Of a stretch of DNA of 64,000 nt, positions 29,201 to 38,452 are shown piece by piece (the first letter of the stretch is position 1; the number at the start of each line of letters is the position of its first letter). Origin of the DNA: SLRI01 sp942491185 (GTDB taxonomy: Bacteria; Pseudomonadota; Alphaproteobacteria; Geminicoccales; Geminicoccaceae); assembly GCA_942491185.1 (NCBI GenBank), contig CALOAB010000012.1, positions 1 through 64,000 on the forward strand, read 5' to 3'. A program made the position numbers and the translations under genes. A model generated the notes under the pieces. That model saw only the letters and a program-made list of their open reading frames with translations. It did no database searches and had not been told where the DNA came from.

Positions 29201-31483
29201 ATGGCCAGCAGATCCCGCGGCGAGCAGGGCGTGTCGAAGGCGTGCTGAAGCCCCATCGTCGACGGGGGGGGGGGTGTTGGTGGGGTCGTCGAAACGACGT
29301 CGACCCAGTAGTTGTTGTTGTTGAGGCCTGTCGGGAAGGTGCTGTCGCGCTTATGGTAGACGCCGTTGCCGCCGCTGCTGCGGGCGAGCGCGGTCAGCGG
29401 CCCGTTGGTGAAGGCGTGGGAAGTAATTGCCGTCGAAGGCTACCGATTCGGCGAATAGGAGGCGCAGGTGTGTCGGCGGCGCACGGTGCGAGCGCTGGCC
29501 AGCGGGCGTCTCGGGAGTCGGCGCAGGGGGCCGCGACGGTCGAGTGAGATGGGTGCCGGTGTTGCCCGCGCCCTTGTAGAACCGAAGCCCGGTGATCAAC
29601 CCATCGACATCAGCCTGAAACTTGACCCCGAGTTCAACCGCATTGGGGTCGTCAGCCGAAACTGCCACCGGCGTCACCGACGGCGACCATAGGGAGTAAG
29701 GTCCGGTTGGCGGCTCCACGGTTACGGCCAATCCCGGGCCGGGTGATTCCATGTTGATGCTATCGTCGACGGCGCGGCTCCTGATGGTCGTCGAACCAGA
29801 TGATTGGGGTATCCAAGAGAAGGTCCAGCTTTCCCGTCCCTCCGCACGCCGCCAGGTGACGCCGTCATCGACCGAGACGTCGACGGCGCCGACGACGCCA
29901 CCTGTATCCGAGGCAGTGCCGGCAATGGTGACGTTGCTTCCGGCCGCCAACGAGGCACCGCTGGCCGGCGAATCAATCGACGATACTGGCGCAATCGAAT
30001 CGGTCGACGCCGTCGCGGCCACGAGCCCCGACTGCAACGTCACCGGTTGCACGCCCATATCCGCGAAGAGATTGACCGTCGCCTGCTGCATGTCCGGGTC
30101 CGGCGTCGAGGCTTCGCCGGCATGATTGGAATCGAGGCCCCACGACCAGCGAATCGTGCCGGCGCCGAACACGAGAGCGCCACTATCGGCTCGGTAGAGC
30201 GTCAGGTTGTGTGTTGCCGTGCCCGGCCCAAAAGTGTCGCCGAGGTCTTGGAGATATGATGGCACGTCCACCGTGGTCGTCGACAAGGTGACCAAGCCGG
30301 CGGGCCTGAAGTCGTCGTCAGGCGCCTCGTCCCACTCGAAGCCGAGCACGTTGTCGGTGAGTCGTCCGGTCTCGCCAGGAGCGAGGTCAGCGAGACTGGT
30401 GTCTCGCCAGAACCGCAGATTGCCTTCGGCCTCGGACACCTCAATCGTGTCCAGCCGGTAGGCGTTCACCTGGAATCGCGTACCGGTGAGACTGTTCTCG
30501 GGGTTACCACCATCGCTGGGCGGACTGAAACGGCCGTCGCGCCAGGTACCCGTCCATTCAGAACTTGGGTCAATCTTGGCGTCGGCGAGGGTTTCCTTGT
30601 AGCTGACCAAGGTGCGATGCGGCGTGCCCGACGCGTCGATGCTGTCCTCCCAGCGGGTCTTCCAATAGACTTCGTTACCGCTGAAGAATGCGAGGTTTAC
30701 GCCGGCGTCGCGGGCGGCTTCCACGTTCGCCCGCTGGTCTCCCGACCAGTATTCGTCATGACCCACGGAGAGGAAGAGGTCGTGCTCCAGCAGCTCCTGT
30801 CCTCGGCGGTCGGTGTCGACACCGGTGCTGTAGCTGACATCATAGCCGTTGGATTCGAGCCAGCGAATCATCGGATACTCGGACTCGAAGATCGGACGGT
30901 TCAGCCCGTTGAGAAACGAGCCTTCGGCGTAGGGCCGGTTGTAGCTGACCTTGTAGGCTCGACCGACTGGAGAACCTTCATAGAGACTGTTGCCGCCCCA
31001 ATCATTGTAAGCCTGCCATTTGGTATCTGACGTCTGAAACAAGACGTCGGAGCCACCATCGTCATCGCGAACCACGAAATACATGTGGTTCTCGGCGGCG
31101 GTACCGGCCTCACCCACCAACTTGCCGATGTAGACGCCCGAGGTGGCATCAGTGGGCACATCCCAGGACGCGCTCACCGCCCAATTGCCGGCGTCGATCA
31201 GGCCGGTCGACGGGTCGGAGAGTGGCGCCGGCTGGGTCACCACGCTCGACGGGTCGACAGTCGCCACCTTGCGGGCACCGGCGCCGCCGTAGTCGCCGAG
31301 CCGGTAGATGTCGATCCGGTAGTCGGTGATGCTCGGGTCGGCGCTGACCTTGAAGTCGATGGTCTGTCCCTGATCGACGCTCGCATCGGTGGCGAACCCC
31401 TCGAGATTCGAGTCGGGGCCGTTGATCCCCCATTCGCTCTCCGGATTCCCGGGCAGCATGTTCTCTGCGACGATCGCGTTCAT
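26300..31483 (-). pseudogene. giant repetitive secreted protein: DMFase-beta-like, Ig, DUF4082 and cadherin-like modules; frame disrupted
   Basis: The ATG at 31483 (MNAIVAENMLPGNPESEWG) opens a protein of about 1750 residues once frames are restored. Residues 1 to about 480 resemble the N,N-dimethylformamidase beta-subunit family domain (SWDVPTDATSGVYIGKLVG, YSTGVDTDRRGQELLEHDLF, LSVGHDEYWSGDQRANVEAA, FFSGNEVYWKTRWED). An Ig-like domain follows (SSIDSPASGASLAAGSNVTI). Then come three DUF4082 modules (LWSPSVTPVTASDDDPNAVE, YVASYFAPNGGYAFDGDYFS), alternating with cadherin/VCBS-like modules (ALLANDSDPDGDPLSVTAVS). It ends LTVDVFSGQLAA. There are no RTX repeats and no Sec signal. The frame shifts near 27350 and is badly broken at 28500-29560. 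It is divergent from the HlyB/HlyD-type exporter, which might secrete it (inference). Confidence 0.75.
26630..29700 (-). repeat. higher-order DNA repeats inside the giant protein gene
   Basis: DUF4082 modules lie at about 26630-27105, 28030-28500 and 29285-29700. Between them sit blocks of three cadherin/VCBS modules, at 27110-28020 and, damaged, at 28500-29260. The module at 27120-27330 recurs almost base for base at 27720-27930. The damaged block follows the clean block closely but lacks many scattered single or few bases. Confidence 0.85.
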
Positions 31484-32056
31484 GGTCGCATCTCCGTGTA
31501 CGGACTGGCGTCACTCGAAAGGACATCAGGTATGGGGGTGAAAGTTGAGCTTGTTGAGAACGAACGGTTGAGCCTGCCTCCTGCTGTCGACAAGGCCAAC
31601 AGCAAGTCGGCCAAAGCGGAACCACACCCGAGCAGCGGCGCAAAGCCTAGCATCGCCACACCTCGGTCCAGCAAACCGGACCGTGGGTTCGGCTTTCGTC
31701 AGCAGAGCCAGCCGAGCACTGTAGAGCCCTAGCGTTGCTCAACTCCACCGCGGCAAGAGTAGTGCTAAGGGACGCGGCGAATCTGGCGCGGCAAGCGGAA
31801 GATCTCCAACCAAAATCAGAAACATGAAACACAGAAAAATCAACCTTAAGTTTATATCTTGAGTGCAATAATTGGTCTTGCTGCGCCATCACTGTACTGC
31901 CAGTCGCTGGCATAACTCGATAAGCTTCATGACCAAAAATTCAACCTAAAGCTTTTTTAACACGCCGGAAGTTTACCGTTAACAGGAATTGTGTAAGAAA
32001 CATTTACAACTAAAATAAGCCTTGTGTAAGAGATTTTTACAACAGCAGGAAGAATC
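31484..32056. other. intergenic region between divergent giant-protein and T1SS genes
   Basis: The first 250 bases are GC-rich and show no convincing gene. From about 31830 the sequence becomes AT-rich, with two near-direct repeats TCAACCTTAAG (31843) and TCAACCTAAAG (31938), then two dyad-like 22-bp sites just upstream of the gene at 32057. It probably holds promoters for both directions. Confidence 0.5.
31989..32043 (+). promoter_or_regulatory. tandem 22-bp operator-like sites
   Basis: There are two copies of TTGTGTAAG-N5-TTTACAAC, at 31989-32010 and 32022-32043, 33 bases apart start to start (about three helical turns). Each has a TTGT...ACAA dyad. The second copy ends 13 bases before the ATG at 32057 and overlaps the expected promoter region. 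This is what paired regulator sites look like, but the regulator is unknown. Confidence 0.5.
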
Positions 32057-32341
32057 ATGCGCGAGGATGTGTTCGCCGACGGCATTGGCGAGATCGTGGT
32101 TACCGGCACCACCGTCCGCATCGACCTTGTGAGCCTGTCGCCGACCGAGCGTGACGCGGACAACAAGCCAAAGAACGTTTTCCGCCAGCGGATCATCATG
32201 CCAGTCGAATCCTTCATGAACGCATTCGACCTCATGGATCGGGTGGCCAAGCAATTGGTGCAGGCCGGAACAGTAAAGCGACGCGCTCCGGTCGAATCGG
32301 CTCCTGCGGACCGAGCCGGAAGTTCGCCAAATTTCTCCTGA
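32057..32341 (+). CDS. small hypothetical protein upstream of HlyB/HlyD-type exporter
   Basis: This 94-residue protein (MREDVFADGIGEIVVTGTTV) has no signal peptide or membrane segment. The N-terminal half alternates short beta-like stretches (GEIVVTGTTVRIDLVSLSP). The middle has FRQRIIMPVESFMNAFDLMD, and the tail is Ala/Ser/Pro-rich. AGGA lies just ahead of the ATG. It comes directly after the two operator-like sites and 246 bases before the ABC exporter gene on the same strand, so it probably belongs to the same transcription unit. I do not recognise the family. Confidence 0.7.
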   Translation: MREDVFADGIGEIVVTGTTVRIDLVSLSPTERDADNKPKNVFRQRIIMPVESFMNAFDLMDRVAKQLVQAGTVKRRAPVESAPADRAGSSPNFS

Positions 32342-32587
32342 TCAATGCTGATAACTTGTCTTTCGGAGATGCAAGCTTGGCTGGCGTGACGACTCTGCCA
32401 CGATCGGCCGCCATCTGGCACGCGTCGCACGAGCGCAATGGCCGAGCGCTCGGACCGGGATCAAGGCCGCTCGCGCCCGGGCCGCTGCGTGCAGCGACCA
32501 TGAGGGTCGACAAGCTGCTACTGCCCATGCCTAGCTCGCGAGGCTCTTGCTCTGGTCGACCTATTACCGCTGCCCTGGTTCGTGTAG

Positions 32588-34783
32588 ATGCTCAATCATA
32601 AACCCGCGGACCCGATGCCTAGGGCCCCTGCCCCGAGCAAGAGCAGCCATCCGCACACGTCACTGCAGTGTCTGGTTGCCGTCGCCCGACATCACGGCGT
32701 CGATCTTACTGTCCAGCGCCTGTTGCATGACTATGCGATCGGACACGAGCAGATCGCGCGTGGCACGCTCGTGCGAATTGCCAAAGAAGCTGGCCTCCGC
32801 GCGCGTCACGTCGACCTCAGCTGGTCCGATCTCAGCCAGCTGGGCGAAGCTTTCCCGGTAGCTGTACATCTTGACAACGGCAACTGGGTCGTGGTCGCCA
32901 GCGTTCGAGGCGAGGGCGACGACGCCCAGGTCCTGGTCTATGACCCGTTGGCGAACCGCAGCGAGCTTCTGCCGATTGACCAGGCGCGATTTTGTGCCCG
33001 CTGGCGCGGCGAAGCCCTCCTCATCAAGCGCGACTATCGCTTGGCGGATCAGGAACGGCCCTTCGACCTGTTGTGGTTCGTGCCCGAGCTCCTCCGCCAA
33101 CGTCGTCTCTTGTTCGACGTTACGATCGCCGCACTCTTCTTGTATGCGTTGGGACTGGCGACACCGCTTTTCTTCCAGCTCGTCATCGACAAGGTGTTGG
33201 TGCACGAGAGCTATGACACGCTCTACGTCCTCGCCGCAGGCATCACCATTGCGCTGGTGTTCGACGCTGGATTCACCTTTCTCCGTCGCTACCTGCTGCT
33301 CTATGCCTCCAACAAGGTCGACATCCGGGTCGCAACTCGGACGTTCGGACACCTGTTGAGTCTGCCGGTCGGCTTCTTCGAAACCGCACCGGCTGGTGTC
33401 CTCGTCAAGCACATGCAGCAGACAGCCCGAATTCGCGAGTTCCTGACAGGCCGCCTGTTCCTTACGCTATTGGATTCGCTGTCGCTCCTGGTCTTCGTGC
33501 CGGTTCTCTTGTTGTACAGCCCACGATTGACGCTCGTCGTTCTGGCCTTCACCGGCCTGATCGCGATTGTGATCGTTCTGTTGATGGGCCCCTTTCGGCG
33601 TCGGCTTCGGGCCCTCTACGAAGCCGAGGCAGAGCGACAGGGTCTGCTCGTCGAGAGCATTCACGGCATGCAGACGGTGAAGGCCCTGGCAATGGAGCCT
33701 CAACAGAGCCGGGTTTGGAGCAACCGCTCCGCGCAGGCCGTGATGATGCGCTACCGTGTCGATACGATCTCCTCGGGTGCACAGGCCGTGACGGGGCTCT
33801 TCGAGAAGCTGATGGTCGTCGCCATCATCGGGCTCGGCGCACTGAGCGTGTTCGAGGGCACGATGACGATCGGGGCGCTGGTCGCCTTCAACATGTTGGC
33901 CGGCCGCGTTTCCGGACCACTGGTTCAGATGGTCACCATGGTGCACGAGTACCAAGAGGTTGCGCTGTCGGTGAAAATGCTCGGCGAGGTCATGAACCAT
34001 CGTTCCGAGCGTCACGGCAGCTCGCGCGGGATCCGGCCAACGCTCGAGGGCCGGATCGACTTCGAGGGCGTATCCTTCCGCTACTCGGCCGACGACACGC
34101 TCGCTCTCGATCAGGCAACGTTCACGATACCCCGTGGCGCCGTTTTCGGGGTGGTCGGCCGCAGCGGCTCGGGCAAGACGACGATAACGCGGCTCATTCA
34201 AGGACTGTATCCGACCCAGCAGGGCATCGTGAGATTCGATGGCGTGGATCTACGCGAGCTGGATCTGGTTCACCTCCGGAGCAGCATCGGCGTCGTCCTC
34301 CAGGATAGCTTCCTGTTCCGTGGCACGGTGCGCGAGAACATTGCCATGCGGAAGGCGGATGCCACCTTCGAGGAGGTGTTCGACGCCGCTCACATGGCCG
34401 GCGCCGACGAGTTCATCGAGCGGCTGCCCCGCGGCTTCGATACGATGCTCGAGGAGAACGGCCAGAACTTGTCCGGCGGCCAAAAGCAGCGTCTGGCCAT
34501 CGCGCGCGCCCTGATCACACGACCGCGCATCCTGATCCTCGACGAGGCCACCAGCTCCCTGGATCCCGAGAGCGAGAGCATCGTTCGCCAGAACCTGGGA
34601 TTGATCGCTCAGGGGCGCACCGTCGTGATCGTCTCGCATCGACTGTCGACCCTGGTCGACGCCGACGCCATTCTCGTTCTCGATCGGGGAAAGACCGTCG
34701 ACCTGGGCCGCCACGACAGCTTGCTCGCCCGCTGCGGCAGCTATCGCCGTCTGTGGCAGCAACAGACGAAAGAGCCTGCGTGA
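32588..34783 (+). CDS. type I secretion ABC transporter, HlyB type with degenerate C39-like domain
   Basis: This inner-membrane exporter has 731 residues. The N-terminal 150 residues form a peptidase-C39-like domain (TSLQCLVAVARHHGVDLTVQ, HLDNGNWVVVASVRGEGDDA, DPLANRSELL). The catalytic C39 cysteine motif is absent, as in HlyB-type domains that bind but do not cleave cargo. The membrane domain follows (residues about 165-450, with PLFFQLVIDKVLVHESYDTL). The ATPase has GRSGSGKTT, LSGGQKQRLAIARAL, ILILDEATSSLD and VSHRLS. Its stop overlaps the GTG start of the membrane-fusion gene. No RTX gene is adjacent. The divergent giant protein or the RTX protein at 61-63 kb are conceivable cargo. Confidence 0.92.
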   Translation: MLNHKPADPMPRAPAPSKSSHPHTSLQCLVAVARHHGVDLTVQRLLHDYAIGHEQIARGTLVRIAKEAGLRARHVDLSWSDLSQLGEAFPVAVHLDNGNWVVVASVRGEGDDAQVLVYDPLANRSELLPIDQARFCARWRGEALLIKRDYRLADQERPFDLLWFVPELLRQRRLLFDVTIAALFLYALGLATPLFFQLVIDKVLVHESYDTLYVLAAGITIALVFDAGFTFLRRYLLLYASNKVDIRVATRTFGHLLSLPVGFFETAPAGVLVKHMQQTARIREFLTGRLFLTLLDSLSLLVFVPVLLLYSPRLTLVVLAFTGLIAIVIVLLMGPFRRRLRALYEAEAERQGLLVESIHGMQTVKALAMEPQQSRVWSNRSAQAVMMRYRVDTISSGAQAVTGLFEKLMVVAIIGLGALSVFEGTMTIGALVAFNMLAGRVSGPLVQMVTMVHEYQEVALSVKMLGEVMNHRSERHGSSRGIRPTLEGRIDFEGVSFRYSADDTLALDQATFTIPRGAVFGVVGRSGSGKTTITRLIQGLYPTQQGIVRFDGVDLRELDLVHLRSSIGVVLQDSFLFRGTVRENIAMRKADATFEEVFDAAHMAGADEFIERLPRGFDTMLEENGQNLSGGQKQRLAIARALITRPRILILDEATSSLDPESESIVRQNLGLIAQGRTVVIVSHRLSTLVDADAILVLDRGKTVDLGRHDSLLARCGSYRRLWQQQTKEPA

Positions 34784-36180
34784 CCGAGGACTCCCAGTCT
34801 CGAATCCCTGCCGACCGTCGGGCCCTGAATGCACCGTCGCGAAGCAGCGGCAACATCGTCCCATTGCCGGCGCGGCGACCCGCCATTGTCGATGAGTTTC
34901 AATCCGACGCGGTCGAGATCGAGGAACGGCCCCCGCCTCGCTGGGCGCGCACCACACTTTACGCCGTCATAGCCTTCCTCGTATCGATTGTCGCTTGGGC
35001 CGCACTCTCCGAGATCGATCGCGTTGTCGTCGCGACCGGCACGCTGGTCACGAGCACGCCCAATCTACTCGTGCAGCCACTCGAGACATCGATCATCCGA
35101 ACAATCGACGTTGCTCCGGGCGATGTGGTTCGGGCAGGCGCGACATTGGCTACGCTGGATGCAACCTTCACGCAGGCAGACGTCGATCAACTACGCACGC
35201 TCGTTGACGGTCATGCAGCGGCGATTGCTCGCCTCGAGGCCGAAACCGCGGGTCAGCCTTACGCGCCCCCGAAGGAAATGACCCCCGACGAATCGTTGCA
35301 GCTGGCCCTCCACGGTCAACGCATAGCCTTGTTCGATGCGGAGATCCGCGCCTTCGACCAACAGATCGCGAGCGTCGAGGCGGCCATGGCAACGAACATG
35401 AGCGATCAACGTAATTTGTCAGCGCGCCTGGAAATTATCCAGGAGATCGAGGGCATGCGGAGCGAGCTCATGCGGCGGGAGGTCGGTTCGCGGCTGAATC
35501 TGCTCGAGGCGCGAAATGCGCGTCTGGATCTCGAGGGACAAGTCGAGCACCTCCAACAATCCCATGCTGAACGTCAGCACGAATTGGCGAGAGCCCGGGC
35601 TGAGCGCGACAAGTACGTCGAGGCATTTCGCCAGGGCGCATTGGAGGAGCTCGTCAGATTGCGCCCCGAATACCGGGCCGCCATGGAAGAGCTCGGCAAG
35701 GCGACCTTGCGTCGCCAACTGGTCGCGCTCACTGCCCCGGTTGACGCCGTCGTGCTGGAGGTAGGACGAGAGTCCGTCGGGTCGGTGGTACGCGAAGCCG
35801 AAGCTCTGTTCACGTTGGTGCCGCTCGACGTTCCGCTTGAGGCGGAAGTCGCGGTCGAGACTCGCGACATCGGTTACGTGACTCTAGATCAGCAGGCACG
35901 GATCAAATTCGAGGCGTTCCCCTTTCAAAAGCATGGCACGGCGACCGGATCGGTGCGCACCATTAGCGAGGACGCCTTGGCCGATGAGGTCACCGGACGA
36001 CCATTCTATCGCGCCCGCGTGTCACTCGACGAAACCGATTTACGGAACATTCCTGACAACTACCGCTTGCTACCCGGCATGACGACATCCGCCGAGATCA
36101 AGGTCGGCAATCGCAATGTGTTGTCCTATTTCTTCTATCCTTTGTTGCGCGGCCTCGACGAGAGCTTGAAAGAGCCCTGA
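34780..36180 (+). CDS. HlyD family type I secretion membrane-fusion protein
   Basis: This adaptor has 466 residues from the GTG at 34780, which overlaps the exporter's stop (GTGA). A cytosolic tail of about 57 residues is followed by one membrane helix (TTLYAVIAFLVSIVAWAAL), a lipoyl-like segment (PLETSIIRTIDVAPGDVVRA), long coiled coils (residues 110-310, for example ELARARAERDKYVEAFRQ), the lipoyl return (LVALTAPVDAVVLEV) and the barrel with DNYRLLPGMTTSAEIKVGNR. The tail SYFFYPLLRGLDESLKEP is typical of HlyD. The frame is intact. With the upstream ABC gene it forms a complete inner-membrane pair. The outer-membrane partner could be the TolC-like protein at 17 kb. Confidence 0.93.
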   Translation: MTEDSQSRIPADRRALNAPSRSSGNIVPLPARRPAIVDEFQSDAVEIEERPPPRWARTTLYAVIAFLVSIVAWAALSEIDRVVVATGTLVTSTPNLLVQPLETSIIRTIDVAPGDVVRAGATLATLDATFTQADVDQLRTLVDGHAAAIARLEAETAGQPYAPPKEMTPDESLQLALHGQRIALFDAEIRAFDQQIASVEAAMATNMSDQRNLSARLEIIQEIEGMRSELMRREVGSRLNLLEARNARLDLEGQVEHLQQSHAERQHELARARAERDKYVEAFRQGALEELVRLRPEYRAAMEELGKATLRRQLVALTAPVDAVVLEVGRESVGSVVREAEALFTLVPLDVPLEAEVAVETRDIGYVTLDQQARIKFEAFPFQKHGTATGSVRTISEDALADEVTGRPFYRARVSLDETDLRNIPDNYRLLPGMTTSAEIKVGNRNVLSYFFYPLLRGLDESLKEP

Positions 36181-36199
36181 TCGCCATGATTGGTGCTGG

Positions 36200-36460
36200 A
36201 GACCGGCTGGCTCAACAATGGCATGCACGCGTGGTTCATCGCACAACGGTGGTTGGTCGGTGAGGTACTGTCAGACCAAGTCAATCTGGCCTCCTCAGCG
36301 TCCTGGCGCAACGCGGTTGGGGGGGCCTTGGCCAAGCTGACCCACAAGTAGCTCCAGCGCGGCGTTTTCCATTCCGTCGTCTCCCCGCGGAGCGCCATCT
36401 AGGACTTCGTCGACCACCACAACCAAAGCGCCAAGACGTTCGTCTGTCGGCCACGCCTGC
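36200..36460 (+). pseudogene. IS630-family transposase C-terminal remnant
   Basis: The plus-strand frame shows KLTHK, a stop, then LQRGVFHSVVSPRSAI, another stop, then DFVDHHNQSAKTFV. This matches the IS630 C-terminal pattern (KL-R---RGVF-SV--L--AI--F---HN---K-F-W). Two in-frame stops and missing N-terminal parts show decay. It lies immediately after the hlyD-type gene and ends at the membrane-protein stop. Confidence 0.6.
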
Positions 36461-36463
36461 GGA

Positions 36464-37159
36464 TCAGGGTGACGACAGCCGGACCTCCAGGCTCGGCGCC
36501 TGGCCGCGGATGTGGCGAAGCACGGCGAGGATGAAGACCGCACAGCCCAGCATCTCGAAGGTGTCCTCGAGCATGTAGACCACCCGGTAGGCGATGCTCG
36601 CTTCGCCCGCCCAGTCGATGACCAGGCCGGCGATCATCTCGAGCCCGACGGCACCGCCGACGAAGAGGACCGCTGCGGCAACCAGACCCCAAAAGGTCAC
36701 GCGCGGCAGCCGCCACATCATCGGCAGGCACCAGAGTGCCAGGATGGCCAGCAGCGGCACGGCCAATGCCACCCAGGCGAAGTGCAGCAGCGGACTCAGT
36801 TCCTGGACCTCGGGCATGAAGAGCGTCAGCACCTCGTGAAAGCTCACGGTCTCGTCGGCGGCAGCGGCCAGCAACAGCATGGCGGTCAGCCGCCAGAACC
36901 GGCGGGTGCCCTGCCCCTCGGCCGTCTCGCAGCTGCCGGCGACCCAGGCCAGCAGGGCCCCCAGGGCAAGCAAGAGCGAGGTGTACCAGGAAGCCAGGTT
37001 CTGCTCGGCATTGAGCGAAAACTGGCGCAGATCGCGCAACGCCGTCTCCTGACCGAAGGCGAGCACATACGCCTCCCGGGCAAGTCCGGCGGCCACGACC
37101 ACAAATACACCGAAGAGGATGGCCTTCGTGAGATTGGGCTGTGGGAGGTCGATCTGCAT
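36464..37159 (-). CDS. polytopic membrane protein of unknown function
   Basis: This 231-residue protein has about six hydrophobic helices (AILFGVFVVVAAGLA, YTSLLLALGALLAWVAG, LTAMLLLAAAADETVSFHE, ALAVPLLAILALWCLPMMW, LVAAAVLFVGGAVGLEMIAG, DTFEMLGCAVFILAVL). Charged residues within helices three to six (DETVSFHE and EMIAGLVIDWAGE) suggest a conserved polar site. No domain is recognised. It starts at the ATG at 37159 and appears monocistronic. Confidence 0.7.
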   Translation of the reverse strand: MQIDLPQPNLTKAILFGVFVVVAAGLAREAYVLAFGQETALRDLRQFSLNAEQNLASWYTSLLLALGALLAWVAGSCETAEGQGTRRFWRLTAMLLLAAAADETVSFHEVLTLFMPEVQELSPLLHFAWVALAVPLLAILALWCLPMMWRLPRVTFWGLVAAAVLFVGGAVGLEMIAGLVIDWAGEASIAYRVVYMLEDTFEMLGCAVFILAVLRHIRGQAPSLEVRLSSP

Positions 37160-37564
37160 GCAAGGAGCGCCCGCTATTGCCTAGACAGATGGCAAGCTTG
37201 CGCCGCGTGCGCGATCGACTTCAAGCGTGATGCGCAGGTCGGCGCACTCCAAGTCGCTCTTTGCCTATACGAACGTCCGGTCGTGGCGCTCGAGTGGTAG
37301 CTTCCCCTCTCGTCATCGCCATCACGAGGAGACGATTCGACAATCCGCCCTCGGCCTCTGAGCCGCAGGCCAAGCCGCCCGCGCCAGCCGTTGACCGGCT
37401 TCTCGCCGACAGCCGCGCTTGCCGCGGCCAGCCGTGCCGGGCTGCAACGGTCGATGAGAGCGCTGCGGGGGCGACAGGCGACCGAGCAGGCCTGCCGTCA
37501 CGTCCGCGAGCACAACAGCAAAGCCTTCATCGACGTCGAGGTCAGCGACTGACCAGAAAGCAGC
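37160..37564. other. intergenic region, nothing recognised
   Basis: About 400 GC-rich bases lie between the two minus-strand genes. Open frames here have no recognisable content, signal peptide or good ribosome-binding site. The last 100 bases, upstream of nothing on the plus strand, show no clear terminator either. Confidence 0.3.
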
Positions 37565-38452
37565 TCAGCCGTCAGGCTCGCCGTGTGCCTCGAAATAGTC
37601 GAGCGGCAGCTTGAGGTAGGCGCGGCCGTTCGGCTCGGGCTCCGGCTTGCGGCCGCCACGGATGTTGATCTGCAGCGCCGCGAGCATGAGCTTGGGCAGC
37701 GGCAGGGTGCGATCGCGAGCGGTCCGGCGCTCGACGAAGGTGGTCTCGTCGGGGTTGTCCTTGAAGTGACTGTTTTGGGCTTTCTGCTCGGCCACTGTCG
37801 CAACGCAGAGCGGTGCCCGCCCGCCCGGGGCATAATCGTGGCCGGTGAAGAGACGCGTCGCGTCGGGCAGCGCAAGGATCGCCTGGATGCTGCGATAGAG
37901 CTGATGCGCATCGCCGCCGGGGAAGTCGGCGCGGCTGCTGCCACTGTCCGGCATCATCAGCGTGTCGTGGATGAAGGCGGCGTCGCCGGCGACATAAGAG
38001 ATGGAGGCTAGCGTGTGCCCAGGCGAGTGCATCACCCGAACCGGGATACGGCCCACATTGAAGGTGTCACCATCCTTGAACAGACGATCCCATTGGCGTC
38101 CGTCGGTCGGCAGATCCGGCAAATGATAGATCTCCTGCCAGAGCTTCTGCACCCTTACGACATGCTCACCGATGGCCGTTGGTGCGCCCAGCCGCTCCTT
38201 GAGATATGCTGCGGCCGAGAAGTGGTCGGCATGCGGGTGGGTGTCGAGGATCCAGGCGATGTCGATGCCGGCCTCGGCGACATAGTCGAGGATCAGATCG
38301 GCAGCGTTGGTCGACGTGCCGCCGGATCGTGGGTCGAAGTTCCAGACCGGGTCGACGATCGCCCCCTGCATCGTCACCGGATCATGAAAGACGTACTGCC
38401 AGCTGCCGGTCTCCTCGTCCCAGAAGCCTTTGACGCTCGGGCTTTCGCTCAT
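37565..38452 (-). CDS. blh: metallo-beta-lactamase fold hydrolase, Blh/persulfide dioxygenase-like
   Basis: This cytosolic non-haem iron enzyme most likely oxidises glutathione persulfide to sulfite (ETHE1-type sulfur dioxygenase), acting in sulfide detoxification. The 295-residue frame has the metal motif DTHPHADHFSAA (HxHxDH) near residue 70, MHSPGHTLASISY, an Asp in AAFIHDTLMMPDSG and LFTGHDYAPGG. These are the ordered ligands of Blh/DUF442-linked hydrolases of BigR operons. It overlaps the start of the downstream end of bigR by four bases (ATGA), confirming a bigR-blh operon on this strand. Substrate assignment rests on operon context. Confidence 0.87.
   Translation of the reverse strand: MSESPSVKGFWDEETGSWQYVFHDPVTMQGAIVDPVWNFDPRSGGTSTNAADLILDYVAEAGIDIAWILDTHPHADHFSAAAYLKERLGAPTAIGEHVVRVQKLWQEIYHLPDLPTDGRQWDRLFKDGDTFNVGRIPVRVMHSPGHTLASISYVAGDAAFIHDTLMMPDSGSSRADFPGGDAHQLYRSIQAILALPDATRLFTGHDYAPGGRAPLCVATVAEQKAQNSHFKDNPDETTFVERRTARDRTLPLPKLMLAALQINIRGGRKPEPEPNGRAYLKLPLDYFEAHGEPDG

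Noticed and set aside
37160..37564. Possible small gene between membrane protein and Blh
   Set aside because: Several open frames in both directions, none with a convincing start, domain or conserved motif.
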